Source of the DNA: Pisaster brevispinus
Lineage: Eukaryota; Echinodermata; Asteroidea; Forcipulatida; Asteriidae
Length of the DNA: 64,000 nucleotides
NCBI GenBank assembly: GCA_023634235.1
Contig: JAMKCF010000003.1
Span: 5,422,958-5,486,957 of the forward strand
Reading direction: 5' to 3'
Position 1 is the stretch's first letter; each line of letters begins with the position of its first letter. A model generated the notes under the pieces. The model searched no databases. It saw nothing but the letters and a program-made list of their open reading frames with translations, and was not told the DNA's origin. Shown here piece by piece: positions 28,401 to 38,400 of the stretch. A program made the translations under genes and the position numbers.

Positions 28401-31400
28401 AAATCAGGTTAAGCAGAAATTAGGGACTTGAATTCTGGACTAGTGCAAAAGCTGACAAAAAACCATGGCTGATGGACTAGTGAAATGACTTTAACCCTAA
28501 CCCCCATTAGGGTCTCTCCACAAAGCCTGCCAAATACAACAGAATGCAACACAGTTGAAATGAGAACCATGCCAAATGCAACAAGGGATATTGTTGCAAT
28601 GTGCAGGCATGCTGTTTGTGTTAGGACTGAGCAAGGGTGTTTGCCCTGCTAAATGCAACAGTATGCACATGTGTAGTGGTGACTTGTAACTGTTAACTGT
28701 TATCATACAGTCTTTTGAATATGATTTGAATTATGATTCTTACCTAATATTACATCATACTTCTCAATACTTTTCCCATAAAAAATATTTTGAAATACCC
28801 ATTATAAGTTGTTCAGATACAATAGAAGCACCCAAACCTATATGAAGTCACTTCACTGCTGAATGCAACAAATTCAGTCACAAAATGACATCTGAGTTGA
28901 CTGCCAAGTGCCAAATGCAACAGATCACAACAACTATTACCATGTGGTGCATATTGTTGCATTTAGCATGGTTAGGGTTAAGCTAACTAGTCCTGCTGGC
29001 AAGTCACTGACAAAGTTCAGGGCAAACCCTGGTGATCTAAAACTCAAGTTTTGAATCATATGTACATTTTAAATCTGGAATTCTTTTTTGAAGGTTTAAA
29101 ATGAACATAAACTAAACATCAGGCTCTGTCTGTGTGTGTTAAATGCTCTGAGGACATTCCTTTTATATGTGCAAAAAAAAAGATATTCTTCAATATTGGT
29201 AAAAACACTGTGTGGATGTGTGTAAGTCCACATGGTGTTTAACACAGAGACAATCTCACGTTCAAATAAGTGTAGCTTACAGTACAGGTATGCAGGGCTC
29301 GAATTTTACACTGGACCGCAGGCCCGAGGCCAGTGATTTTAGCCCTGGGCCAGTAAACTCATAACTGGACAAGTCCGGTGGTCTTGTGAATTTCAATGGA
29401 ATATTAATACCTCACTGTATGTATAACATATAATGATGTTCGAATTTTTCAATTCTGATTGGGTATCAAAGTATACTAACCCGTAAGATAAATGAGATAC
29501 ATCTTCTCTTAGTGCTTGTTCAAATACAAACAGTTTACATGTTAAACTTTCTAAAAAGTTCGTTCTCAGTCTTTGAGGTTCTGGTCTTGTAAAATAAATT
29601 TGGGGCCGGTGAACATTTTGAGCTACAGGCCCTGCGGTCTTGTGGAATTTTACCCCAAATTCAAGCCCTGGTATGTCCGGACTGTTGAGTATGACAAAAT
29701 CTTTTATTAGCTACATACTTGTTGGTTTTCCTTCGGCTGATGTCAACACAGTCTAACAATATTGCTTGAGACTTAAGGAAGCAAAACCAAAAGTATGCAA
29801 TATAGGCCTACAATTATTTCCTTGTTTATCTCCCATTGCTAATTACTCCAGCTGTACTTGTATGCATCTACATGTACATGTAATGCATACAGAGTTGAGC
29901 CTAATGTTGCGGTCGTCCGGCTTGCCAAACAGGAATGAAAACAAGTGGCAGGCAAGTCAAAACATTTTCATTTGTAGTCAGCAGGGCCACTCAACTTGTT
30001 CAAAATAAATGTGCGACGGATTGTGGAACTTACAATGAATTTCACTTATTACAAATTTCTTAAGTCAAAAAACAAAAGTACAAAATGAGGTACACATGGA
30101 AAATGATTTCTAAGTTTGAAAATAATTTCTAAGTGTGGCTTTATAAATTCATTTCATTTCTTAATTCTGGTTGTGAATCCACGAGGACTCTCAGAAAGGC
30201 TTACTTAATCACTACACTAGCCAAGAACCCAAAGGGGTTTCAAGGAAGGAAGTTTCAGTTTTATGTGCGGGAGAAAAACCCCAGAGAAATATTTGAGGGA
30301 AAACCCATGCAATTAGGTAGGGACTCACTAAAAACCCATCCACGTGTTGCCCCGATGGGATTTGAACCAGGGTCCCCAGAGATGGAACGCAAGGCAAGAT
30401 ACCACTGCGCCAACCTGACTTACCTAAATACTCTTGTTATTTATGGTTTAAAAAGAAAGAAATTGGTCTCTTGCAATATGTGCTTTGTATTGATTTTTGT
30501 GTGTCCATAATGTGGTTTTATCATGTAGTAGTCACTGGTTCCAAGAAGTGACCTTATGGTCCACAGCCAATTTGCTTTAAGAAAATCTTGATTGGAGTTT
30601 TCTTATTTTTCCAACAGCTGTTTCGGAGTCTGCATACTATTTTATTTGTATTCGTATTCTTTTGTCTTTAAAACAAAAATAAAGCTGACTTCTTCATTTG
30701 GTACAGAACAGTGAATATGTTTTCATTATTGCAGTTATTTTGATGAGTAGATTCCCCAACACATCTGTCACTTTGTGAAAACGGAGAAAAAAAGAAGAAC
30801 TTTTGCCCGCAGAGCACTGTGTACACAGATGCATATTAAGAAATATTGCAAAAGGGCCCTACGAGACAACACTGGGCACTGCACTTCAGTAGGTTGGACA
30901 AATAGGTCATTTTGTGAAAACCCATAAGTCGTACACACGAGTTTGGAAGCATGCTTTATGTGGCTTTTACTATGTAATGTATTATAGCATGGGTAATAAA
31001 AGTAACAAATTGTGATAGGTCACTTCGTAGAAACAAAATGGTAAATCTAGTGAAACATCATTCATGCTAGTAATAAACTTCTGAAAATGTTAAGAATAGG
31101 CCTACCAGTTGTCAGTATTGTGTATATTAATATTATTAATAATTTGTATAAAGTGTTGTGATTTTTTACAGTAGATGTACATGTAGGTCATTTCATGGGA
31201 CCAACAAAGACATGGTTTCACACTCCTATAATTTTGCTGCTATCTCTCTCAAGTCTCAGTATCTGCACCATGTCTGACTCACACTTTCAATCAATATGAC
31301 AAAATCTTACAATAAATTAGGTTAAGGTTCATAATATTATTAATTAACAGGCCCTATATTGTTTAAATGTTACTATTCAAATTGTATTCACAATTTTAAA

Positions 31401-31914
31401 ATTATGGGAAAAAAAGTGGCGGTCGGATTCAACATCTTTTTCCTATTATTATTATCAATAATAAAACAGCATTTTGGGATTGGTTGGCATGGAATGGATG
31501 GTTGGGGGTCAAAATATTTAAGAAAGTGGTTGGTCATGTTGCAATGAATGAATTGGTAATGGTAGGCAGGTAGGATGTGTGGCACATTTTCCTGTACGTA
31601 TTTTTTGTCAAAATGAGTAACAAAGTGGTGGTGAGATTCAGAAACTTCCCCTATTTTTGGTGTCGAAATGCGCAAGAAAGTGCTGGACGGATTAGGCATC
31701 TTTTCTCCGTATTTAACCACGCCCACATACATGTATTTAACCCCAACCAAACCGCACGGACAATTATGCATTGTTTGCGTTGCACTTTTGCACTCGGTTC
31801 ACCACTCTGTCACTGTGTTTTTATAACAACAATTTGACCACAACATTGAAACATGTACATACCTTCTATATTTAAGCCAGCCGCACGGTGAACACTGTTG
31901 ACCTGGTTCTCCAT
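9422..31914 (-). CDS. RABEP1: Rabaptin-5 homologue with C-terminal FYVE-type finger
   Basis: Minus-strand exons, all GT-AG and phase-consistent: 31863-31914, 28260-28397, 27326-27499, 26383-26524, 25292-25484, 24829-24951, 23114-23218, 22705-22840, 21834-22105, 20169-20382, 18959-19105, 18364-18491, 17598-17720, 16279-16377, 15401-15499, 14843-14881, 14319-14420, 13438-13627, 11560-11726, 10606-10722, 10356-10466, 9422-9583. They encode 1010 aa. Rabaptin-5 is a coiled-coil effector of Rab5 (and Rab4) that works with Rabex-5 in endosome fusion. Family blocks seen: QKRAKFKEIF near residue 50, EMYVAVL-like MELYVAVLNKQK near 330, WHMANNQFLESQR near 370, VSETEW near 600, CDMC at 620-623, IKYREDIITVR near 770, and VQRDFVRLSQSLQ at 908-920. 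Residues about 190-225 are Pro/Gln-rich. Residues 944-991 carry eight cysteines of a FYVE-like finger, which human RABEP1 lacks. I do not see the FGPLV GGA-ear motif of human rabaptin-5. The start has an in-frame TGA just upstream and A at -3. Confidence in the family is very high; the first exon is slightly less certain. Confidence 0.95.
9645..9897. mobile_element. MITE-like foldback, GGGCCCAATTT family
   Basis: The left end agggcctaatttcatggctc is the near-perfect inverse of the right end gagccatgaaattggaccct, with further inverted segments 'ctgcttacc/ggtaagcag'. It lies wholly in the last rabaptin intron. Relatives occur at 24044-24331, 41228-41352, 41353-41545 and 44055-44190. No coding capacity is seen, so it is a non-autonomous element. 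Confidence 0.65.
11018..11320. repeat. Minisatellite with GGTCAGAAATCAAGACC-like unit
   Basis: A degenerate unit of about 18-20 bases (variants of caaaggtcagaaatcaagac) repeats some 15 times in rabaptin intron 18-19. It has no bearing on the reading frame. Confidence 0.7.
11767..12392 (+). mobile_element. 3' end of a non-LTR retrotransposon (reverse transcriptase C-terminus)
   Basis: A frame from 11767 to 12204 encodes the typical tail of LINE-type reverse transcriptases of the jockey/CR1/L2 kind: a block 'LLNRIGRIIL', then 'LGWDKLGVRRKKH', 'CITGLAPSYL', a 'RTRANS' block and 'GSQAWKALPTTLKS' followed by FK. A short 3' UTR with an inverted 'gacccatgggag' segment leads to an (AAAT)n tail at about 12365-12392. 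The element is 5'-truncated, as is common for LINE copies. It sits antisense to rabaptin in an intron. Confidence 0.8.
13755..14080. repeat. Purine-rich minisatellite (GGGGATAAGGGTGATGGAGGAAGAG)
   Basis: A unit of about 45 bases built from 'ggggataagggtgatgga' and 'ggaagagggat' repeats roughly seven times, strongly purine on the plus strand. The long minus-strand frames here (Pro/Ser/His-rich) are repeat translations. It lies between rabaptin exons 14319-14420 and 13438-13627. Confidence 0.75.
14492..14770 (+). mobile_element. tRNA-like inverted-repeat element, copy 1
   Basis: The body 'gatccctctgctgcc', 'gatccctggcta' and 'ctgactggcacccc'-like blocks are followed by a tRNA-like segment at 14689-14763 with an A box (tagctcagttagtgg) and a B box (ggttcaaatcc). 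The left end (ttggggttgaacaaag, then tttactagagcggga) is the inverse of the segment that follows the tRNA-like part in other copies. The right inverted end is missing here. Other copies: 16851-17063, 42579-42897, 44597-44752 and 46506-46865. Confidence 0.65.
15207..15384. mobile_element. Decayed GGGCCC-family MITE next to a rabaptin exon
   Basis: The segments 'ctgctaagcaaaaatggg', 'gtgcttagctactttt' and 'ctctatgatatcgggccct' match the element at 41353-41545 with many changes. It ends some 17 bases before rabaptin exon 15401-15499. Its left end has lost the terminal motif. Confidence 0.4.
15630..15768. mobile_element. MITE-like element with CAGGCCTGGAATT ends
   Basis: The ends caggcctggaatta and aactccaggcctg are inverted. 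Inner blocks 'gtgccccttcaaaagttt' and 'gccctttgcaaaat' recur in copies at 38867-39021 and 49843-50012, with partial relatives near 36930-37060. It is non-coding. Confidence 0.6.
15866..16235. repeat. Two-copy tandem duplication, period 185 bp
   Basis: Copies 15866-16050 and 16051-16235 begin with gagatgac and end with cagcaatgag plus a few bases. They are nearly identical, so the duplication is recent. It is confined to the rabaptin intron below exon 16279-16377. Confidence 0.85.
16512..16672. mobile_element. Short TIR element, ATAGACCTTTC family
   Basis: The left end atagacctttct and the right end agaggtctat are inverted. Internal CpG-rich blocks such as 'gtgcacgcgtg' and 'cagccaatgata' also occur near 1620-1690. 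A clearer relative is at 19620-19888. Confidence 0.45.
16851..17063 (+). mobile_element. tRNA-like inverted-repeat element, copy 2
   Basis: This copy begins with the 'ttctgactggcaccc' block, carries a tRNA-like segment at 16921-16995 (A box gctcagttggtgg, B box ggttcaagtcc), and keeps the right terminal part reading ctttgttcaaaccc through ggtttattactt, which is the inverse of the left ends at 42579 and 46506. The left third is missing. Confidence 0.65.
19620..19888. mobile_element. MITE-like element with ATAGACCTTTC ends
   Basis: The left end atagacctttctattg and right end caatggaaaggtctat are inverted repeats of about 16 bases. The interior is AT-rich and non-coding. It sits between rabaptin exons 20169-20382 and 18959-19105. 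Confidence 0.65.
20735..21732. repeat. 1-kb minisatellite in a rabaptin intron
   Basis: The subunits ccaacctgaaaccactgggc, 'cactagaggccacaaggc' and 'ccaatgggccaacctg' alternate for about 1 kb, giving a higher-order period that varies in length. Several long frames on the minus strand (Trp/Val/Gly-rich) are translations of the repeat. The array ends about 100 bases before exon 21834-22105. Confidence 0.9.
22200..22640 (+). mobile_element. 3' fragment of a second non-LTR retrotransposon
   Basis: A 32-codon frame at 22214-22309 reads WNSLPALLF, then SPDTPVFKR and FLLDQ, then stop, the usual last residues of CR1/L2-type reverse transcriptases. The following ~330 bases would be its 3' UTR; the right boundary is not clear. 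It is antisense to rabaptin and within an intron. Confidence 0.55.
23940..24010. repeat. Half-arm of the 38431-38800 foldback family
   Basis: The sequence 'gcatggtgaggtatcaat', 'ggtaacaccatg' and 'tatatctact' matches the outer arm of the foldback at 38431-38800, without its partner arm. Confidence 0.55.
24044..24331. mobile_element. MITE-like element, GGGCCCAATT family
   Basis: The ends gggcccaattccaaagcgct and aaattgggccc are inverted, with internal 'gcttacgg' and 'taagcac' segments as in the other family members. It is intronic in rabaptin. Confidence 0.5.
25596..25812 (+). repeat. Dispersed 215-bp repeat, copy 1
   Basis: The segment runs from ggaaggtagtgcattctgct to tggccgtccggccttgtgag. 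It matches 61413-61623 closely over its whole length, with the same orientation. A preceding 'cttaaccataattgcttcg' is the core motif of the tRNA-derived SINEs at 52665 and 57396, so this could be a variant 3' half of that SINE. Confidence 0.7.
25866..26000 (-). mobile_element. Decayed tRNA-derived SINE fragment
   Basis: On the minus strand the segment has a 'gtgtccttgagca' block and a 'ataaatgggtgg' end similar to the SINE at 52665-53075 and the copy at 43955-44400. It is too degraded to delimit well. Confidence 0.35.
26022..26371. mobile_element. MITE-like element with GGTATAC ends, copy 2
   Basis: It shares the ends (ggaaggtatacattt and ccaaaggtatactttgcc) and internal blocks with 4943-5322. 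Its right end stops 11 bases short of the 3' (minus-strand donor) side of rabaptin exon 26383-26524, so it forms the first bases of that intron apart from the donor itself. Confidence 0.55.
26655..26882 (-). mobile_element. tRNA-derived SINE, copy 1 of 3
   Basis: On the minus strand the element starts with 'ggttggcagagttgg', has a B-box-like cgggttcgaatcctgctg, and continues through 'agtccctacctgattg' to 'ctagtatagtgattaag'. Related copies lie at 30200-30420 and 58160-58370. It is intronic in rabaptin and in the same orientation as the gene. Confidence 0.6.
27640..27800 (+). mobile_element. Decayed SINE-like fragment
   Basis: The B-box-like 'gtttgaatcccggcctgg' and the 'ttgctttgtccttcagatggga' block resemble the core of the SINEs at 52665 and 57396. 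The start and end are not clear. Confidence 0.35.
29294..29669. mobile_element. MITE-like element with AGGGCTCGAATTT ends, copy 1
   Basis: The left end agggctcgaatttta and right end aaattcaagccct are inverted. Next to each end lies a related block (ggaccgcaggccc on the left, caggccctgcggtc on the right), so the arms are long. A second copy is at 50208-50552. It is in the first rabaptin intron. Confidence 0.7.
30200..30420 (-). mobile_element. tRNA-derived SINE, copy 2 of 3
   Basis: Same blocks as 26655-26882, including 'agtccctacctaattg' and 'accctggttcaaatccca' on the minus strand. It lies in rabaptin intron 1. Confidence 0.6.
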
Positions 31915-32422
31915 GTTTCACTAAGTGGAAGTAGTCATTAAGGTAAAATTTGGAAGAAATTCATGATTTGCACACGGATTCCCATCGCCTCTATCGTCGA
32001 TCTCCGTACTCATAAAATGTTAGCCATTTTCCTATCGAGAAATTAACCTCGTACAAGTAACCGTGGTTTGATTTTTAACCCTGAAGAATTCCTCATAAAT
32101 AGATTATAGTAAAACGTTAAATTTATATTCAAAATCCCCAAAAGAATAATTAAAAGAAAGAAGTGTTTGTTGTCATTTTAAAAATGAATCAAATCACTAA
32201 ATTATGTGCAAGTTGATTGAAAATACATTTATTTTTTGTCAAAGGTCAGTCAGGGGTTTAAAGGTAAAGTACTACTGCGCCCTCACCTGATATCAACAAC
32301 CACGGAACAGAACAACCAGACTGAACTCAGCACTAAATTTAGTACACACCACCTAATTAAACCTGGTTGTTTATTAAAAAAAAAAAAAACTAATCTTGAT
32401 TACCTAAAGCGTTTTAACTAAG
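31915..32422. promoter_or_regulatory. Shared upstream region of rabaptin and INO80B
   Basis: The two start codons point away from each other across 508 bases, so this interval must contain the 5' UTRs and probably both promoters. I see no clear TATA box at a convincing distance. An A-rich run (32364-32378) precedes the INO80B start. Transcription start sites and any non-coding first exons cannot be placed from sequence alone. Confidence 0.6.
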
Positions 32423-35400
32423 ATGGGAAGGCGGAGAGAAGTCGATCACTCCGGGGGAACGCAAATGAACGTGGATGAAGACAATAAAGGTAGGCCTAGC
32501 CTTCCAGCCTATTTTTTTTTTTAATGATCCCTGATGATTGATTGATGCTCATTTTGTCATTGCACACTCGGGAGTCGGTGTGTAATTCAAATAAGTTTTT
32601 TAGCTAACGAATAACAATAATGTCAATAAATTTCAAAGTGCAGCTGATCAAATTATCAGCATAAGTTTAAGTAGATCTGTTTTATGGTTTAGTTTACAAA
32701 TAGAAATACAGGAATATGGTTTTTATTTTATATACAGTTGAGTTTACACAGAAAATGTATCTTTGTCTGTTAGAATAGTGATAGATTAGTAGTGTTACTT
32801 TAATTCCTCTTCTAACTAGCAAACTAAGTAAAAGTAAAACTATCTTTGCTACTTTTTAAAGTAAAATAGGTACATGTGGATTCTTTCTCCATCACCATGC
32901 TTGTACACCATCTCATCATCCATGTACATGATCAAATACCTTTGTTGTGGTACGTCTTACCATGATATAGAGAAAGGACACATTCGGACATGAAAATGTG
33001 AAAGATCCAAGCACTCCAACATCAACACAACCTAAACAAATTACCTAAGGAAATAGTATTTGACAAGTTTGAATTGTGTGGCTCATAAGTTTACATGTAA
33101 ATAAAGTACTAAGACTTTTATATTTGTGTGACATGCCTCAATGTCAAAACATTTACTTGCCTAGTATTGTGATAAAAGGATTTTTGTATTACTTTGTACT
33201 ATTTTTATGAGTAGATTCTTCTGGCAGCCCTTACAAGAAACACAAGAAGCACAAGCACAAGAAACACAAGCACAAGAGGTCAAGGGGGGACTACAGTCCG
33301 CTTCACAGCCCTGAACCAATCCTATCATCAGAGGCTGTGATGAGCGACTCTTCTGGCAAACCACAGCTCAAATTGAAGATCAAGATTGGTGGCCAGACTT
33401 TAGGGACTAAAAGGTATACAGATCAAGGGCAGCTCTGTACCCTAAGCTGCTAAGGTAGTCTTGGCTCCAAGACCTTCGCATCTTTTATCCGAAATGGATC
33501 AATTTCGGGACTACAGAGGGCACTATATATTTTGGTTCCTGCGATAGCAGTTCAAGGGTGATAGCAGGTTGTCTTGAGATAGCGCCCTCTATTGGCACTT
33601 GTTCATGGGTGACAGCCATTATGTCTGGTATGGCATTGTAGAATGTAAACAATATGGGCGGGCAACTCAAAACGCTCATTATTTATGTGACAGATTGGAT
33701 GTACTGCTGCTAATTACTGAAATATAAACAATAGGAACGTCTTGAGCCAAGACTACCCTTAAAGCAGTAAAGACTGCCTACTCATCAGTGAAATAAGCTG
33801 CCAACAGATTTCATTAGAGCTGCTTTAAGCAGAAAATACTACCAGTACTCAACAAATTCCAGCCAAGGAAAAGAAAGTGGAGAAATTAATCAAGAACTTA
33901 AATTTCCCTCATAGTGTACCTTTAACCTTAACCCTCCCAAATCCTTTTCAAGAAGTTGTCTGGTTTAGAAGAATTAAGAACTGTAGGCCCAAATAACAAT
34001 CGTTTGTTACTGGTCCAGGCATACAATTCTGTCTAAGTTGAAATGGAATGACACTGTAAGAATGGCGGATTGCGGTCTCTTTTGGGCAAATGGGCCTAGG
34101 AAGAGTGTTAGGTTTTGTCAAGTTGCGAGTTCCAGTTTTCGAGTTTCGAGTTAAAATTTTTGAAAAATGTCAACTCGAACCTTCAATTTGAAACTTGAAA
34201 ACTTTTACTAAAAACTTGAAAAAATTTACCCGAAACTCAAAACCTTAACTTCGAACTTGAATAAAAGAAATCTTAGGGAGTAGGTTGATAAGAAAAAACT
34301 GCCTTGCCCATGCAAGAATGAAGTATCAGGCCTAGAAAAAAGTCTTGAAAATTGAATTTTTTTCTTTTAAAATGACCTAATTCAATCGGATTTAACAGTG
34401 TAACATTGTTTTTTGTTTTCATGCAAAGCTATGACAGAGTTATCTCACCACACTTCACAAGTGACGAGGAAGAAGAAGAAGAGGAGGAAGAGGTTGAGGA
34501 AGAAGTTGAAGATGAGGCTGAGGAAGTTGAAGACGAGGCTGAGGAGGAAAATGACGATGATGATGAGCCAGTGGATGTCGTCCAAGAAGAGGATGATGAA
34601 GAGGAAGAAAGATTTACTCCATGGCAAGGTAACCAAGGGGAAAGTACAGTGTGAATTTTTAGAAGGATACTTCAAAAAGCGCATCCTTTTTATTTTCAAT
34701 GAACATTTCAAGAGGCTTGTTTAGAAACCATAAAAGAAGGCTTTGCACAAAATTGACGGCTGTAGAAATGGCTTTAGCTAATAATACGCACAGGCCTAAT
34801 ACTTCACGGAGGCCATAGAGGCAATTGCCACTGTCCATGCCCCAGGTCATTGCCTTGGTGCCTTTTGAAATGTCCCAATACAAAATAACTTCTTTCTCTT
34901 TGACATGATTGAGGTGTCCTTTACTAATGAAAAACTGCATAGCCCTGGCCTGACATGTAAGAAATATCAAGCCTGATATTGTCGGGCAAGTGCAAAGGCG
35001 TCGTATCTCCTAAAATAGCACTTACATTTTAGTACGCATGAGACTGAAGTTGTCCAAATGTTATAACTTGCCTGAAATAGCCCAGATATTACACACAAAA
35101 CAAGTATGCACAAAGATTTTGCACTGCAGCTTTTTCGTGCGAGACACGACATTGTTGCAAAATCAAGATACGTTTTTGCACCGACACGACGATATGCAGT
35201 TCTTATATAGCGCTTTAACACACTCAACTGGCATCTCAAAGTGCTCATTATTTATAAGAAAGGTAAGATGTTTGCAAGATGGATTAACCCTAAAAAGCCC
35301 AACCTCTTCAATATCCTCTTTGCCGAAGGGAAGGAATTGGGAGGACTTGGGCTATTAGGGCATTGCAGTAAAGAAGGATCCAGGCGGATTTGGGCCATAA

Positions 35401-38400
35401 TGCCAAAAAAGTGGGTTTCTGCTGTCAGAGGATTTAGAAGGAATTGGGCTATCAGGTTACTTTTGACACGAGGAATTTGGGCCGTGTGCAGCTTGGCCGT
35501 AAAGGGATTCCGAAGGATATGGGACATTGGGGGATGGGAATGTGATGATGTAGTCTGTCACAGTAGGATTGAGAAGGATTTGGGCCCTTTGAGCTTTTAA
35601 ATCTCTTCTTCTGAAGGATGTGGGAGGATTTGGGCTATGTGTAAGCAAACAGGCCTAGTCTGTTAGGGTTAACAGAAATGCTATACTAGCCTTAAAGTAC
35701 TATACTGATGTGTGTGTTGTTGGGTTTTTTTTAAAGATCAAACGCCACCAGCATCTCAGCACGGATCAGAGAATCCGGACGAGGATGAGGCGTGGCTTGA
35801 TGCCTTGGAGGCGGGGCAGTTAGACGCTTATGGTGAAATCAAACGAGTGAAGGATCCATCCTTGCTGACAGCAAGACAGGTAGAATGCCAAGTTTATGAA
35901 ATCTTAATCATGTTGCCTTCATCTTTCTTATGTCAAAGGATGTGAAATCAGTGGTTTTTGGAAGAGTTAATCATTTCATATCTTTAACTTTTTTTAATTA
36001 ACACACCATATAAACTACATGTGAAATTAGGTGGTCAACATATTAGTCAGTTGTTTTGTGAGCAATAATGTGCACGTACGTATCAGGCTTACATGTATTT
36101 TGAACGAGGCAATCAAAATAAGCAACTTGATCGCCAGGGTCTTCAAATGCTATCTGCTTGACTTGGACAGTATTACAGATCAAAATGTTTCCCTGGATGT
36201 TTGGTACTTTTGGTGTTTCTTCCTGCAAATTCAAACATGAGGCTGCCCACCTTGCTACTTTCAGGGACCACCTCATCATTTTTTGGCACTACCACCACCT
36301 CGCTGTGAAGATGACAGATTGAAGTGAAGATTTGAAAGCGAAAACTAATCAAAACGTTTTCATTTTGTGTCATTTAAGATCAAGAACATTGTAGATGGAA
36401 TCCAGCATTTTTGTGAGCGTTGCATTTTTATTAGAATTAAGACTGCATATATGTTGTCAATTTGGAGTGTTACCACCTCGCTCAATTCAATAGCCAGGGG
36501 GAAAAACTTATACGAAGGGTTTGAGTTTCATAATCATTGAAGTTTCAGATTAAAACTAATCATTTTTTTGTTTGATGGGGATGGTTTCAAATCCGTACTT
36601 TGTCTTGAAGTGATAGTAAACAAAATTTCCTCCTGACAGAGAGCAATGTTGCATGGAATGTCCGCTGAAGAGGAGAAGCAACTAATGCAGCTTCCTAGTG
36701 GAGCCAAACCACTGGAGATGACGGAAGAGATGCTAGAGAAGAAAGCTGAAAAGGCCCAGAAGAGGCGAGCACAGGCGCACAAGAAGGTGGAAGAGCACAA
36801 AGTAAGTTCCATTAAAAAAAAACGGTTGCAAGACGAACCCAGTTTCCACGAGGTGAAACTAAAGCCATTTTTATCTTCAGTGGTGACCGAGTGGCAGGGT
36901 GTCATCTAGGATTGCAAAAGTGTCCATTTTTCCCACACCCCGGAAGATGTGGGAAGTCAAACTCAGACCTCTTGAAAACTCACCGGAAAACAGCGTTGGT
37001 GTCCCTTCAAAAGTTTCCGATCAAATTTAAGATTTTCCACAACATATCGCAATGCACAGACAAGTTGGTAATATTTACCTTGATGCGTTAGTTTTTTTCT
37101 TCCTTTTTTTTCTGAATATTGGTAAACTGATTCAAATTAGTCATACTTGTAGTCAGCCATGCTGCTGAATAGCCCGATAGCTGTCCAACCGGCCACCCAA
37201 AGCTGGACGGCTTGCTTGACGAGACACTGGTCTAGTTTTTGGAACTCGCGTCTTATTTGAAAGCTCCATGAACGCTATCAAAAAATGGGCAACTCAAGAT
37301 GAGGGCTAGAAAGGGAGGACTCCTTAACAACAAATCATAAAGATATCAAATTACATTAGGTTATGATCTGAGAATGATTATTGGTAGAGAGAGGAAAAGG
37401 GAATTTCACCGATCACTGTGTATGAGGTCCATTCACTGTTCTTTTCGTCTAAGTGGTATTTATTGTTATTCTTTGTTTTTCTGACAGAAACAAACGATAG
37501 CAAGACTCCTGAAGAAACAGGACAGCAAGCTGAAAGGAATGAGGGTAACTAGCCACAGTTTGATCAAGATTTGTATAAACTTTTTAATTGTCAATCTAAT
37601 CTACCTAAGAAGTTTATCATTCTGTTTGAAGTGCCACCAATGGGTAGTCTGAATTAAAAATGGTGGTACACGAATCAAAATTTACTTATTTGTTTGTAGT
37701 CAACTCATTAATTTTTTGTTCCAGTTAACAATCATTTTGAGGTGTATTCCCCTTTAAAATTCTCACAATATTTGAAGAGAAAATGTTTATCTCTCTAGCG
37801 ACCATTCATTTATGTATAACTATCACCATACACCCAAACATGGATGATATGGTTGATGTTTTGACTCAATTTGTTTACAGTAAAAGTGTAAAATGTCAAA
37901 TCAGGACATGACCTGTATTTTGACCTTTTAAGTTGAGTGGAAGAATGTCAGATGTTGAGTTCATTGATGGCCGGCCGCCAAGGGCATTTTCGTACACGCC
38001 CCTTTGCAGTTGCGATGGGGTAGGCCTAATATAATACATGTATACGGTAGTTAACACACTCCCAAGGTACCATCATGTCACACGTATGTTGCACGTCCTA
38101 GAACCTAAAACCCATCCCCTTACCACATTTTTTCTTGGTGATCGTTCTTTATACAAACAGGCAAGATTACGACGTGGAGCTGACGCACCCAGGATTCATT
38201 ACGTCAGCAACAGACACAGAATCACCATGTCCTTCCCACCAGGGAAGCAGTACCCACTTGAAAAACAATCTGCACAGTAAGTCAAACAAAACCAGCCTTT
38301 AATGAAGAGTTCTTGTAAGTTTCCTGAATCCAGCAGAATCCAAATACTCATTCCTTAGCACTGCACCTCCGACTTTATTGACATTGTAGCAAGATGCAAT

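Noticed and set aside
31388..31771. 127-codon minus-strand frame upstream of the rabaptin start on the map
   Set aside because: It lies in rabaptin intron 1, has no family likeness, and its phase does not fit between exons 31863-31914 and 28260-28397, which join directly.
34413..34724. Long frames overlapping INO80B exon 3 on both strands
   Set aside because: They are shadows of the GAA/GAG/GAT-rich coding tract; only the frame that splices to the other INO80B exons has family support.
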